A DNA stretch of 48,523 nt, taken from the NCBI GenBank assembly GCA_902623415.1, contig CACNTU010000004.1, positions 1-48,523 on the forward strand, read 5' to 3'. This document shows, piece by piece, positions 16,771 through 25,009 of this stretch; position 1 is the first letter of the stretch; the number at the start of each line of letters is the position of its first letter. Below the pieces are notes generated by a model. That model saw nothing but the letters and a program-made list of their open reading frames with translations, was not told the DNA's origin and did no database searches. The translations under genes were made by a program, and so were the position numbers. Source of the stretch: an uncultured Pelagibacteraceae bacterium (GTDB lineage Bacteria > Pseudomonadota > Alphaproteobacteria > Pelagibacterales > Pelagibacteraceae).

Positions 16771-16896
16771 TTACTTTTGTCTTGCTTTAAACTTAGGATT
16801 GGTTTTGTTAATTACGTAAACTCTGCCCCGTCTTCTGACAAGCTTCGAATTCAGATCTCTTTTTTTTATTGATTTTAATGAGCTTTTTATTTTCAT
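16771..16896 (-). CDS. rpmJ: 50S ribosomal protein bL36
   Basis: The 41-residue basic protein starts [14 protein letters not shown] and contains [22 protein letters not shown], the signature of the longer, zinc-independent (Cys-free) bL36 found in many proteobacteria. The reading frame is open upstream through the 5S rRNA gene, but the true start must be the Met at 16896 because the region before it is 5S rRNA. It follows the 5S 3' end by 14 bases without a terminator in between, so the ribosomal protein may be carried on the same primary transcript as the 5S rRNA. The aa3 subunit IV gene starts 5 bases after its stop. Confidence 0.93.
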   Translation of the reverse strand: MKIKSSLKSIKKRDLNSKLVRRRGRVYVINKTNPKFKARQK

Positions 16897-16910
16897 AATT
16901 TTTTTGTAAT

Positions 16911-17024
16911 GCCGGCAACGACCTACTCTCCCGTGCCTTAAGACAAAGTACCATCGGCGCTGAAAGGCTTGACTTCCGAGTTCGGAATGGAATCGGGTAT
17001 AACCCTTTCGCAATAATTACCGGC
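16911..17024 (-). rRNA. rrf: 5S ribosomal RNA, not adjacent to 16S or 23S
   Basis: On the minus strand the gene begins GCCGGTAATTATTGCG and ends GTCGTTGCCGGC; the ends pair to form helix I. The conserved loop CCATTCCGAACTCGG, the segment GCGCCGATGGTACT and the terminal GGGAGAGTAGGTCG are unmistakable 5S elements. Length is about 114 bases; the exact ends are inferred from helix I. No 16S or 23S sequence flanks it. In SAR11 genomes the 5S is known to be split from 16S-23S by hypervariable region 2, and the glycan genes starting 13 bases away fit that. A near-consensus promoter lies immediately upstream. Confidence 0.96.
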
Positions 17025-17030
17025 TTGAGT

Positions 17031-17058
17031 TTTATATCTAAAAATTACTCTTTGTAAA
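17031..17058 (-). promoter_or_regulatory. Putative sigma-70 promoter of the 5S rRNA, overlapping the fcl stop codon
   Basis: On the minus strand TTTACA (17058-17053) and TATAAA (17036-17031), each one mismatch from consensus, are spaced by 16 bases. The -10 ends 7 bases before the first 5S base at 17024, so initiation would fall at or next to the mature 5' end. The spacer contains the fcl stop codon and the -35 lies within fcl coding sequence. Confidence 0.6.
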
Positions 17059-17994
17059 CCTGATTTTTTTTAAAAAATCCTTATATGTCTCGTAAATTGC
17101 AACTTTTAAATCAGTCTTAGGAGACCATCCATGCTTTTTTGAGAGGCTTATATTTAAAAGCTTTCTAGGGGTTCCATTTGGCTTAGTTTTATCAAATTGA
17201 ATTTTTATTTTTTTATCTGGCACAATCACACTACCTATTATTTTGACATAATCTTTAATTCTAAAATCTCTTCCAGTACCAATATTAATTATTGTACCTC
17301 TAAATTTTTTATTCATAAAATAAACACACGCATCAGCAAGATCATCTACATAAATCATTTCTCTTTTAGCATTACCATTTCCCCATAAAATTATTTCTTT
17401 TTTATTTCTAATTTTAAATTCATGAATTTTTTTTATTAAAGCTGGAAAAAAATGCGAACCAAATTCATCATATTTATCATTTGGACCGAATGTATTTGTT
17501 GGCATTATACATTTATAATTAGTTTTAAATTGTTCATTATAACTTTCACACATCTTAATTCCTGCTATTTTAGCAATTGCATATGCGTCATTTGTTTTTT
17601 CCAGCAAATTAGTTAGTAGAAATTCTTCTTTGATTGGCTGTTTACAATTTCTTGGATATACGCAGCTTGAACCTAAAAAAAGCAAATCTTTAACTCCTGA
17701 TTTATAAGCCGAGTCAATTAAATTAGTCTGAATAGCTAAGTTGTTATAAATCATATCTGCTTTAAAATTTTCATTTAATTTAATTCCACCAACTTTTGCA
17801 GCTGCAATAAAAATAAATTTTGGTTTAATATTTTTTATAAAATTATAAACTTTTTTTTGGTTTGTCAGATCTAATACTGATCTGTTCGCAGTTATAATAT
17901 TTTTGTAACCCTTTTTTTTTAATTTTCTGACAATTGCACTTCCGACAAGTCCCTTGTGACCAGCAACAAATATTTTAGAATTCGAATCAATCAT
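17038..17994 (-). CDS. fcl: GDP-L-fucose synthase
   Basis: This dual epimerase-reductase turns GDP-4-keto-6-deoxy-D-mannose, the Gmd product, into GDP-L-fucose with NADPH. The 318-residue length is normal. Motifs: nucleotide loop GHKGLVGSAIVR from residue 12, the family-specific AAAKVGGI near 64-71, the SDR Ser in GSSCVYP near 108-114, and Tyr138-x3-Lys142 in YAIAK. PTNTFGPNDKYD and MIYVDDLADA further support Fcl. The matching gmd is at 25010-26053 on the same strand. Its 3' end carries the predicted promoter of the 5S rRNA. Its start overlaps the upstream GT2 gene by 4 bases. It could also act on a 6-deoxyheptose analogue. Confidence 0.92.
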   Translation of the reverse strand: MIDSNSKIFVAGHKGLVGSAIVRKLKKKGYKNIITANRSVLDLTNQKKVYNFIKNIKPKFIFIAAAKVGGIKLNENFKADMIYNNLAIQTNLIDSAYKSGVKDLLFLGSSCVYPRNCKQPIKEEFLLTNLLEKTNDAYAIAKIAGIKMCESYNEQFKTNYKCIMPTNTFGPNDKYDEFGSHFFPALIKKIHEFKIRNKKEIILWGNGNAKREMIYVDDLADACVYFMNKKFRGTIINIGTGRDFRIKDYVKIIGSVIVPDKKIKIQFDKTKPNGTPRKLLNISLSKKHGWSPKTDLKVAIYETYKDFLKKIRFTKSNF

Positions 17995-18668
17995 TTATTA
18001 AAGAAAAGTTTTATCATAGTAACTAAAATCAAAATACCATCCTTAAAAGCATTAACTTTTTTAACTCCTGAATATCTTTTTCTCTCATGAGATTTACTTG
18101 TTGAAATTTTCATTTTTTTAAATTTAGCCTTTATTGGAAGCTCAACACAAAAACCAAATTTTTTTTCTTTTAAATTCAATTTTTGAGCGGATTTTGTCTT
18201 ACCTAGCACATAAGTATATAAAATATCACTAATAGACAATCTAAAAAATATGTTCCCTATTTTTGTAAAAAAATAATTCCCAATACTTGTTATAATAGTG
18301 TCGTCTTCACTACTACAATTTTTTTCATATCTTGATGCAAAAATGAATTCATGTTTTCTTTGTATGAGAAGATTTTTCATTTTTTTTAATTCTCTAGGAT
18401 TAAAAGAACCATCAGCATTAAAAATACAAAAATATTTTGTTTTAATTTTCTTAATTCCAGTAACTAGAGCATCACCATAGCCTTTTTTAGCCTGAAAAAT
18501 TAATTCTTTTTTATATTTTTTTATAACTTTTATTGTATGAGTGTCTGTTTTCTCAACAACAAACAAAAACTTGCAATTAAGCTTGAGTTTTTCTATTTCT
18601 CTTATGACAAATGGTAAGGACTCTTTTTCATTTTTTGCTGGAATTAATAAGGTTAAATCTTTATTCAT
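17991..18668 (-). CDS. Family 2 glycosyltransferase, dolichol-phosphate mannose synthase-like
   Basis: The 225-residue protein has a GT-A fold start, LTLLIPAKNEKESLPFVI, and the metal/nucleotide motif NADGS at residues 84-88. The central KKGYGDALVTGI is like the KxxGxGxAxxxG stretch of DPM1-type enzymes that load sugars onto polyprenyl phosphate. A hydrophobic C-terminal stretch of about 15 residues (GILILVTMIKLFF) may anchor it at the membrane. It overlaps fcl by 4 bases and faces away from the polytopic membrane protein gene at 18698; a polyprenyl-phosphate sugar made here could feed that GT-C-like protein, but this is an inference from proximity only. Confidence 0.75.
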   Translation of the reverse strand: MNKDLTLLIPAKNEKESLPFVIREIEKLKLNCKFLFVVEKTDTHTIKVIKKYKKELIFQAKKGYGDALVTGIKKIKTKYFCIFNADGSFNPRELKKMKNLLIQRKHEFIFASRYEKNCSSEDDTIITSIGNYFFTKIGNIFFRLSISDILYTYVLGKTKSAQKLNLKEKKFGFCVELPIKAKFKKMKISTSKSHERKRYSGVKKVNAFKDGILILVTMIKLFFNK

Positions 18669-18697
18669 AAACTAAGGTTATTTACATTAATTAAATT

Positions 18698-20374
18698 ATG
18701 ATATCAAACCCATATATTTTTATTATTTATTATTTATCAATACCAATATCTCTAATTGGCTTTGGTTCGTTTTTTTTTTCAATTAATAAAAATTTTAAAA
18801 TTTCATCAAATTATGGTTATGTAGGTTTAACTGGAATACTAATTATTTGTATATACTCATATCTTTCATCATTTTTTATTAAACATAGTGACATTCATAA
18901 CATTATTATTTTAATATTAGGCATAATAAGTTTTTTTTATTTTAATTATAAAAATAATCATCAAAATAGGATATTAGTATTTTTTTTAGTTGTATATTTT
19001 ATTGGTTTTTTAATATTTAAAACTCATGACGATTTTCCATATTATCATTTTAAATATACTTATTATTTAACTCAAATGCCTAGCGTTATAGGCATTGGTA
19101 ACTTTAATCTTGGACTAAGAACACCATCATCAATATTTTACTTAAATTCTTTATATTATCTTCCTTTTATAAAATATTTTATGTTTCAGATGGCAGCATT
19201 TTCTATTTTTTTATTCTCAAATATTATTTTAATAAATAAAATTATTAAAAATAATGTAGAAAAAAATTTTGATTTCTTAACATATTATTACTTATTATCG
19301 TTTATTTTTATAAACATATTTTTTTATAGAATTTCAGAACATGGTACTGACCGTTCAGCTCAAATATTAATTTTAATATTAATTGGAGAAATTTTATTTT
19401 TCGTAAATTTTAAATCAAATATTGAAAAAATACTTTCTAAACTTTTTTTACTTATTGCGATAATTATTTCACTAAAAGCATTCTATGTTCTTTATGTAAT
19501 TTTTTTTTCAATAATTATTTATAAATTATACAAATCATACATGTTTAAAGAAATTTTTTTATGTCTATTTTCGAATTTCTATTTATATTTTTTACTAGTT
19601 TTATTTAGTTTAATATTACTAGTAAACTTTATTAACTCTGGATGTCTTGTTTACCCGGTAAGTTTCACATGTTTTGATAGCTTTGATTGGGCTATTTCAA
19701 CCTCAGAAGTAAAAGAGTTAAACAATTGGTATGAACAATGGTCTAAGGCAGGTGCAACACCAAATTATAGAGTTGAAGATCCTGATATTTATATAAAAAA
19801 CCTTAATTGGGTACCAAACTGGATAAATGAATATTTTTTTACAAAAGTATCCGATTTCATTCTTGGTCTAATAATGCTCTGTTCTTTAATGTTACTAACT
19901 TTTTTTCCTTATAATAAAATAGATAAAGATAAAAATGATCGAAAAATTAATTTTGTTTTATTAATCATCATAATTTTATTTACAGAATGGTTCTATAACC
20001 ATCCAACATTACGGTACGGTGGATATTGTCTTATTGCGGCATTATTTTTTATAATTACTGCAACTAAACTTGAAAAAAATAAATTTAATTTTGAAAAATC
20101 AAAGAAAAGAATTGTTTTTTTTATAGTGTTATCTTTAATTATTTTTCTGACCAGAAATATAGATAGAATTTTAAAAGAACATAAACAGTATGCTTACAAT
20201 CCATTAATTAATGTTTACTATAAAGTAGAAGACTCTTATTTTGAATTAGATGCAAAGTTAAGAAAAAAGAAAAATAACTATAATTTATGTATTCTAAATC
20301 AAGCAGATTGTAGAGAAGACGAAATATATGGTATCAAAAAAATTCTAAATATTTATGTTTTTTATAAAAAATGA
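18698..20374 (+). CDS. Polytopic membrane protein, GT-C-like (LIC_10190-like)
   Basis: The 558-residue protein has roughly ten or more hydrophobic helices. Between early helices it has the loop KTHDDFPYYHFKYTYYL with an acidic pair, followed by GNFNLGLRTPSSIFYLNSL. This arrangement resembles the family of large membrane proteins annotated LIC_10190, which are assumed to be GT-C-fold glycosyltransferases using lipid-linked sugars. A non-membrane loop with several Trp and acidic residues lies in the middle (about residues 325-380). It starts 29 bases from the divergent GT2 gene and overlaps the FkbM gene by 4 bases. The substrate is unknown and the functional call is tentative. Confidence 0.55.
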   Translation: MISNPYIFIIYYLSIPISLIGFGSFFFSINKNFKISSNYGYVGLTGILIICIYSYLSSFFIKHSDIHNIIILILGIISFFYFNYKNNHQNRILVFFLVVYFIGFLIFKTHDDFPYYHFKYTYYLTQMPSVIGIGNFNLGLRTPSSIFYLNSLYYLPFIKYFMFQMAAFSIFLFSNIILINKIIKNNVEKNFDFLTYYYLLSFIFINIFFYRISEHGTDRSAQILILILIGEILFFVNFKSNIEKILSKLFLLIAIIISLKAFYVLYVIFFSIIIYKLYKSYMFKEIFLCLFSNFYLYFLLVLFSLILLVNFINSGCLVYPVSFTCFDSFDWAISTSEVKELNNWYEQWSKAGATPNYRVEDPDIYIKNLNWVPNWINEYFFTKVSDFILGLIMLCSLMLLTFFPYNKIDKDKNDRKINFVLLIIIILFTEWFYNHPTLRYGGYCLIAALFFIITATKLEKNKFNFEKSKKRIVFFIVLSLIIFLTRNIDRILKEHKQYAYNPLINVYYKVEDSYFELDAKLRKKKNNYNLCILNQADCREDEIYGIKKILNIYVFYKK

Positions 20375-21078
20375 TTAAATTCTTTGCAGAAATAACTTTA
20401 TATTTTTTCGATTATTTTCATAAAAAAAAAATAATTAAATTTTTAAAGAAATCTAATATTTCCTCTATTAATACTTTTTTAGATATAGGTGCTCATAAAG
20501 GAGAAAGTATTGAATTTTTTTCAAAAAATTTACATATAAAAAAAATATATTCTTTTGAAGCAAGTTTAAGTAATTTTAAAATTCTTGAAAAAAAATACAA
20601 AAATTGTGATCATGTCATATTAGAAAATATTGCTTTAAGTTCAAATATATCTGAGTTAAAATTTAATCAATGTGTTGAAAGCTCATCGTCAACTTTTAGC
20701 TATATCAACGCAGATTCAAAATATTTACAAAAAAAAATGAAATATTTGAATGCTTCTGAATTGGAAATATTTTTTAAAACCACTAAAATTAAAACAAATA
20801 CACTTGATAATTATTTAAAAAATAAAAATATTTCTGTTATTGATTTAATTAAACTAGATACAGAAGGTCACGAATTTCAAATTTTAAAAGGGTTAGAAAA
20901 AAATTTAAAAAATGTAAAAACTATAATATTTGAACATCATTATGACAACATGTTAAAAAAAAAATATACATTTAGCGATATAAACCAATATCTAAAAAAA
21001 AATTATTTTAAAAAAATTTTTAAAATTAAAATGCCTTTTAGAAAATCATTTGAATATATATATATAAATACAAAATAA
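20371..21078 (+). CDS. FkbM family methyltransferase
   Basis: The 235-residue protein shows the FkbM-type SAM-binding signature: FLDIGAHKGESIEFF from residue 36, SFEASLSNFKILEKK at the second strand, ENIALSS near residue 85, and LIKLDTEGHEFQILKGL around 163-180. FkbM-type enzymes O-methylate hydroxyl groups of sugars and polyketides and are common in polysaccharide clusters. It overlaps the preceding membrane protein gene by 4 bases and is followed 7 bases later by the ligase-like gene, so the three are likely one plus-strand operon. The acceptor is unknown. Confidence 0.85.
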   Translation: MIKFFAEITLYFFDYFHKKKIIKFLKKSNISSINTFLDIGAHKGESIEFFSKNLHIKKIYSFEASLSNFKILEKKYKNCDHVILENIALSSNISELKFNQCVESSSSTFSYINADSKYLQKKMKYLNASELEIFFKTTKIKTNTLDNYLKNKNISVIDLIKLDTEGHEFQILKGLEKNLKNVKTIIFEHHYDNMLKKKYTFSDINQYLKKNYFKKIFKIKMPFRKSFEYIYINTK

Positions 21079-21085
21079 TATTATA

Positions 21086-22315
21086 ATGCAAATATTAAGC
21101 TCTAAAAATCTTTACTCTAAAGTTATTTTCGTATTTTTCTTGGTTTTGCCAATAGCTATAATAGCAGGAAGTGCAATCTCAAATACCTTAATTCTATTAA
21201 TAAATATCTTATTTATATTTGAAATCATAAAAGAAAAAAAAATTGATTATTTAAATAATAAACTTTTTTTTAGTTTAATCTTTGTGTGGTTTTGTTTGCT
21301 TATGAATTCAATCCTAATTGCAAAAGACACTGATAGTTTAATTCGTAGTTTTGGATTTTTAAGATTTATTTTATTAGTTTTTTCTTTCAAATATTTTTTT
21401 GAAAAAGAAGATGATGATTTTAAAAATAATATTTTAAAAATTTGGTTTATAATTTTTTCGGTTGTATCAGTAGATATATTAATAGAATTTATTACTGGTT
21501 CAAATATTTTAGGATTTAATTCAGAACTCAATGGAAGAATTGCAAGTTTTACAGGTGATGAACTAAAAATAGGAAATTATTATTTTGGATTTATACTGCT
21601 TTCTCTTTCATTTTTTTACAAAAATTATTTTAAAAAACATCAAATATTTTTTTATTTTTTACTTTTGCTATTTATGGTCATATCTTTTTTAATCGGAGAG
21701 CGATCGAATTTTATAAAAGTTTTTATAATCTGTTCTATTTTTATTTTTCTAATAGACAATCAAAATTACTTAAAAAAAATAATGATTATAAGTTTGTTTT
21801 TTTTAATATCCTACACCACAATATTGAATAATGAATTTTATAAAAGTAGAATAATTAATGAAATAATTATCCCAATGAAACAAAATGGGATTTCGAATTT
21901 TATTTATGCCTCTAGATATGGAAAACACTACGAAATAGCAAAAAAAATTTATGTTAATAATAGTATTTTTGGAGTTGGAATAAAAAAATACAGATCAGCT
22001 AGCAAACTGCCTATTTATAATAAAAATGAAAATTTAGATGCATCTACAACTCATCCTCATCAAATTCATTATGAATTTTTATCAGAAACAGGATTAGTAG
22101 GTTATTTAATTTTCATAGTTTTTTTTACATTTTCAATAATTTTTGGATTAAAAAAGTTTTTTAAATACAGAAATCCATACGTACTTACTTCATCGCTATT
22201 TATATTGGCAACAGCAATACCTTTAATACCTTCTGGAAGTTTTTTTACTTCTTACGGAGCCACAATTTTTTGGATTAACTACAGTTTTTTATTTATTAAA
22301 GAAAATAATAATTAA
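21086..22315 (+). CDS. O-antigen ligase/polymerase-like membrane protein (Wzy_C family)
   Basis: The 409-residue protein has about ten to twelve helices, a central soluble loop (about residues 255-325), and in it the motif THPHQIHYEFLSETGLVGYL, the His-containing pattern typical of the Wzy_C/WaaL family (H-N-x-x-x-x-x-x-x-E-x-G-x-x-G). GERSNFIKV just after an earlier helix supplies the Arg usually seen in these enzymes. Members either transfer finished O-antigen to lipid A-core or polymerise repeat units; sequence alone does not separate the two. It ends 10 bases from the convergent GT2 gene. Confidence 0.8.
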   Translation: MQILSSKNLYSKVIFVFFLVLPIAIIAGSAISNTLILLINILFIFEIIKEKKIDYLNNKLFFSLIFVWFCLLMNSILIAKDTDSLIRSFGFLRFILLVFSFKYFFEKEDDDFKNNILKIWFIIFSVVSVDILIEFITGSNILGFNSELNGRIASFTGDELKIGNYYFGFILLSLSFFYKNYFKKHQIFFYFLLLLFMVISFLIGERSNFIKVFIICSIFIFLIDNQNYLKKIMIISLFFLISYTTILNNEFYKSRIINEIIIPMKQNGISNFIYASRYGKHYEIAKKIYVNNSIFGVGIKKYRSASKLPIYNKNENLDASTTHPHQIHYEFLSETGLVGYLIFIVFFTFSIIFGLKKFFKYRNPYVLTSSLFILATAIPLIPSGSFFTSYGATIFWINYSFLFIKENNN

Positions 22316-22325
22316 TTTATTTCCA

Positions 22326-23099
22326 CTAAAAATTAGTAAATAATTTAGTTACATAATAATCTAGGTTTTTACTTACATTTATTTTTTTTATTCTTTTAAT
22401 AGCATTCATATAATTATGTGCCTGTAGTCTCTTTTGCCACCAATTATGATCGAACTTTTTATAATTTGACATTATTCCCTCATTTGTCTGTCTGTAATTA
22501 GTGACTGCTTTTTTATTAAATATTTTTCTTTTATTATCAATAAAAGAATAAATATTAAGCCTTGTATCAATTTCAATTTTTTCATACTGATCTGGATAAA
22601 TTAAATTTTTAAAATTGTTAAAAAATTTCCTCGAGCAAGATAAAGAACTAGTTGGAAAAATAATTGGCCAACTTCTCATCGAATTAAAAAAACTATTTAT
22701 CTTGAAATGTTTAGTTTTATTTTCATTAAAATATAGCTCTGGTATATCAGCTATAAATTGGGAATTGTTTGAATTTTTATATTGAATAATTTTTTCAATT
22801 TTATCTAATTCAAAAAAATCATCTGAGTCTAAAAAAAAAATATAATCTCCTGAGGATTTTTCAAAAGCTTTTAAAATAACGTCTATCTGATTAAGTGCAG
22901 GAGAATTTGTTAATCTTGTATTCACAAGAGTTTTTACAGTTCTAAATTTTTCTGCTATTTTAAGTGAATTATCATTTGAGCCATTATCTGAGAAAATTAT
23001 CTCAGTATTTTTGTATGTTTGATTAACTGCAGATTTTAGACATTCCTCTAAATACTTAGATTTATTAAAATTTGAAATTAATATGGAACAAAGCATCAA
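22326..23099 (-). CDS. Family 2 glycosyltransferase
   Basis: The 257-residue protein begins CSILISNFNKSKYLEECLKS and continues SAVNQTYKNTEIIFSDNGSN, the classic GT2 nucleotide-sugar binding start, then has the metal motif in FFLDSDDFFELDKIEK near residue 90. The remaining half has no membrane segment, so it is probably cytoplasmic or membrane-associated. Two Met codons are adjacent at the start; either is possible. Its 5' end overlaps the 3' end of the SDR gene upstream by 4 bases. Donor and acceptor cannot be inferred. Confidence 0.85.
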   Translation of the reverse strand: MMLCSILISNFNKSKYLEECLKSAVNQTYKNTEIIFSDNGSNDNSLKIAEKFRTVKTLVNTRLTNSPALNQIDVILKAFEKSSGDYIFFLDSDDFFELDKIEKIIQYKNSNNSQFIADIPELYFNENKTKHFKINSFFNSMRSWPIIFPTSSLSCSRKFFNNFKNLIYPDQYEKIEIDTRLNIYSFIDNKRKIFNKKAVTNYRQTNEGIMSNYKKFDHNWWQKRLQAHNYMNAIKRIKKINVSKNLDYYVTKLFTNF

Positions 23100-23923
23100 T
23101 TATACTGCATATCAAGAATTATTTTTCTAATTCCATACTTTGGTTTAAAGCCAATTTTTTTTATTTTATCTATATTAGCAACAAGTGATGTTTTTTTATC
23201 ATTTTTTTTATAAAAAATTTTCTTATTTTCTTTATTAATCAGCTTTACAATACTAAATAAATTTGTTGCTTTGCCAGTTCCAATATTAAATATACCGGTT
23301 GAATTTTTTTTTTTTAAAAGATTAACTGCTCTACACAAGTCATCTATATGACAAAAATCTCTATCGTGATTTAAATCTTGCAAATTAATTGTATCTTTAG
23401 ATTGATTTATTTTTTTAAATAAAGAAGGTATTAAATAAGGTGTAGATTGTTTTTTGTGAGTAAAACTGAATATTCTTCCAACACAAATTTTGATTTGTTT
23501 AGTTTTGGATGTTTTTAAAAGATAATTTTCAGTTTTTAGTTTTGTTTTACCATATAACGATAAAGCATATGTTGGGTCTTTTTCTCTCAATTTTTTATTA
23601 TTACTTTTATAAACATGAGAGGTAGAAGCAAAAAATAACCATATTTTTTTATTCGAAGTCAATATACTATTAACCAAATTCTTAGTACCTTTATAATTTA
23701 CATTTAAAGAATTCATATAATTTTCCTTAACATAATTTGTCGAAACCTTAGATGCAAAATGTAGTAAATATTTAGCTTTTGTATTTTTAATCCAAAATTT
23801 TACATCATCATATTTTGTTATATCACCTTGAAAAATATCATATTTATAATTTTTATATTTACATATAAAATAATTTCCCAAAACTCCTTTGGCACCTGTT
23901 ATTCCAATAATTTCTCTACTCAT
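23096..23923 (-). CDS. NAD(P)-dependent sugar epimerase/dehydratase (extended SDR)
   Basis: The 275-residue protein has an NAD loop GITGAKGVLGNYF at the N-terminus, DIFQGDITKYDD and LLHFASKVST typical of extended SDR enzymes, the Ser in FFASTSHVYKS, and the catalytic pair in LYGKTK (Tyr-x3-Lys). FCHIDDLCRAVNLL and GIFNIGTGKATNL complete the sugar-nucleotide half. It is short for the family. Whether it is an epimerase or a reductase cannot be told. It lies between a GT2 gene (4-base overlap) and the WecA-like gene 36 bases upstream. Confidence 0.78.
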   Translation of the reverse strand: MSREIIGITGAKGVLGNYFICKYKNYKYDIFQGDITKYDDVKFWIKNTKAKYLLHFASKVSTNYVKENYMNSLNVNYKGTKNLVNSILTSNKKIWLFFASTSHVYKSNNKKLREKDPTYALSLYGKTKLKTENYLLKTSKTKQIKICVGRIFSFTHKKQSTPYLIPSLFKKINQSKDTINLQDLNHDRDFCHIDDLCRAVNLLKKKNSTGIFNIGTGKATNLFSIVKLINKENKKIFYKKNDKKTSLVANIDKIKKIGFKPKYGIRKIILDMQYN

Positions 23924-23959
23924 TTAAACTAGCTAAAAAATAAATATTTAAGTTAAACG

Positions 23960-24982
23960 TTAATTTATATTTCTTTTTAATAAAAAATACAAAGTTATAT
24001 AGAATGTCAAACTCAGGGTTAATATTAAAAGTAATGGAATGGTTTCATACAAAAAATTATTTGCAATAATTATAATAATGAGATTGTAAAAATTGATAGA
24101 TAATCCAGTTAATGTATTAGCAATTTTATTATCTATAATTTTTTTTCTTATAAAAATATATAATAAGTGATGTAAGTGAAGATTGTCAGCATTTTTTATT
24201 TTTTTCTTTTCAAAAAATAATCTTCTTGTTAAGGAAAAAAAATTTTCAAATGCTGGATACCATAACATGACAGCAATGTAATATGGACTTACCAAATTAT
24301 TTTGATTTGAAAAATGTATAAAAAAAATTGCTGCATAAAAACTTATTAAGTATGAGCCGCCATCACCCAAGAAAGACTTGTTAAAAAAATTATGTAATAT
24401 AAAGATTAGTAAAATTGTAACTAGTATTTTTAAATTATATATCTCGGCTTCAATTTCATGATGATTTGAAATAAATAAAATATTTAAAAATACAATAAAA
24501 TAATAACCAGAGTTAAGAGTATTAACTCCATCAATAAAATTGGAACCATTAATTAAAATCAAAATACAGAAAGTTGAAAATATTATTTTAAATATAAATT
24601 GGTTTAATAAATATTGATCAATATAATCAATTCTCAATGTACTGATATATGTGTCATTGAAATAAATATAGATAATTACTATAAAAGATTGAAAAAATAG
24701 CCTAACTTTTGGAGAGGAAATTTTATTTATATCCGAAAGTAAACCTAGTGAAAAAATTATTATAAAAAAAAATTTATTTACTATTGAAATATCTTTTAAA
24801 AGAAAAATTATTGTAAATATAATTAAAATTCCACCAGTTATTGGTACGTCAATTTTATTTACATAGCTTTTATGTTCTGATTTTATCAAACCATCAATTA
24901 ATAATTTCTTTCTTAAACAAAAAACATTGAAAATATTAAATAAAACAATTCCTAACAAAAATAATATTATTAAATCAATCAC
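23960..24982 (-). CDS. Polyprenyl-phosphate sugar-1-phosphate transferase (MraY/WecA family)
   Basis: The 340-residue protein has about ten helices and the family's cytosolic motifs: SPKVRLFFQS near residue 90, NGSNFIDGVNTLNSGYY near 146 and FLGDGGSYLISFYAA near 205 (the catalytic-Asp loop), then LHLHHLLY for the His-rich loop near 268. The first Asp pair, normally D-D after a Gly-Leu, reads LLSDINKISS here with one Asp. Such enzymes start glycan synthesis by moving HexNAc- or sugar-1-phosphate to undecaprenyl phosphate. It therefore may be the initiating enzyme for the glycan of this region. It stands 27 bases after gmd on the same strand. Confidence 0.85.
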   Translation of the reverse strand: MIDLIILFLLGIVLFNIFNVFCLRKKLLIDGLIKSEHKSYVNKIDVPITGGILIIFTIIFLLKDISIVNKFFFIIIFSLGLLSDINKISSPKVRLFFQSFIVIIYIYFNDTYISTLRIDYIDQYLLNQFIFKIIFSTFCILILINGSNFIDGVNTLNSGYYFIVFLNILFISNHHEIEAEIYNLKILVTILLIFILHNFFNKSFLGDGGSYLISFYAAIFFIHFSNQNNLVSPYYIAVMLWYPAFENFFSLTRRLFFEKKKIKNADNLHLHHLLYIFIRKKIIDNKIANTLTGLSINFYNLIIIIIANNFLYETIPLLLILTLSLTFYITLYFLLKRNIN

Positions 24983-25009
24983 TAAAATAATTTATATTTT
25001 AATAAAGTC

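Noticed and set aside
16897-17013. N-terminal extension of the rpmJ reading frame by 39 codons
   Set aside because: The extension is the 5S rRNA gene read as protein; the bL36 start is the internal Met at 16896.
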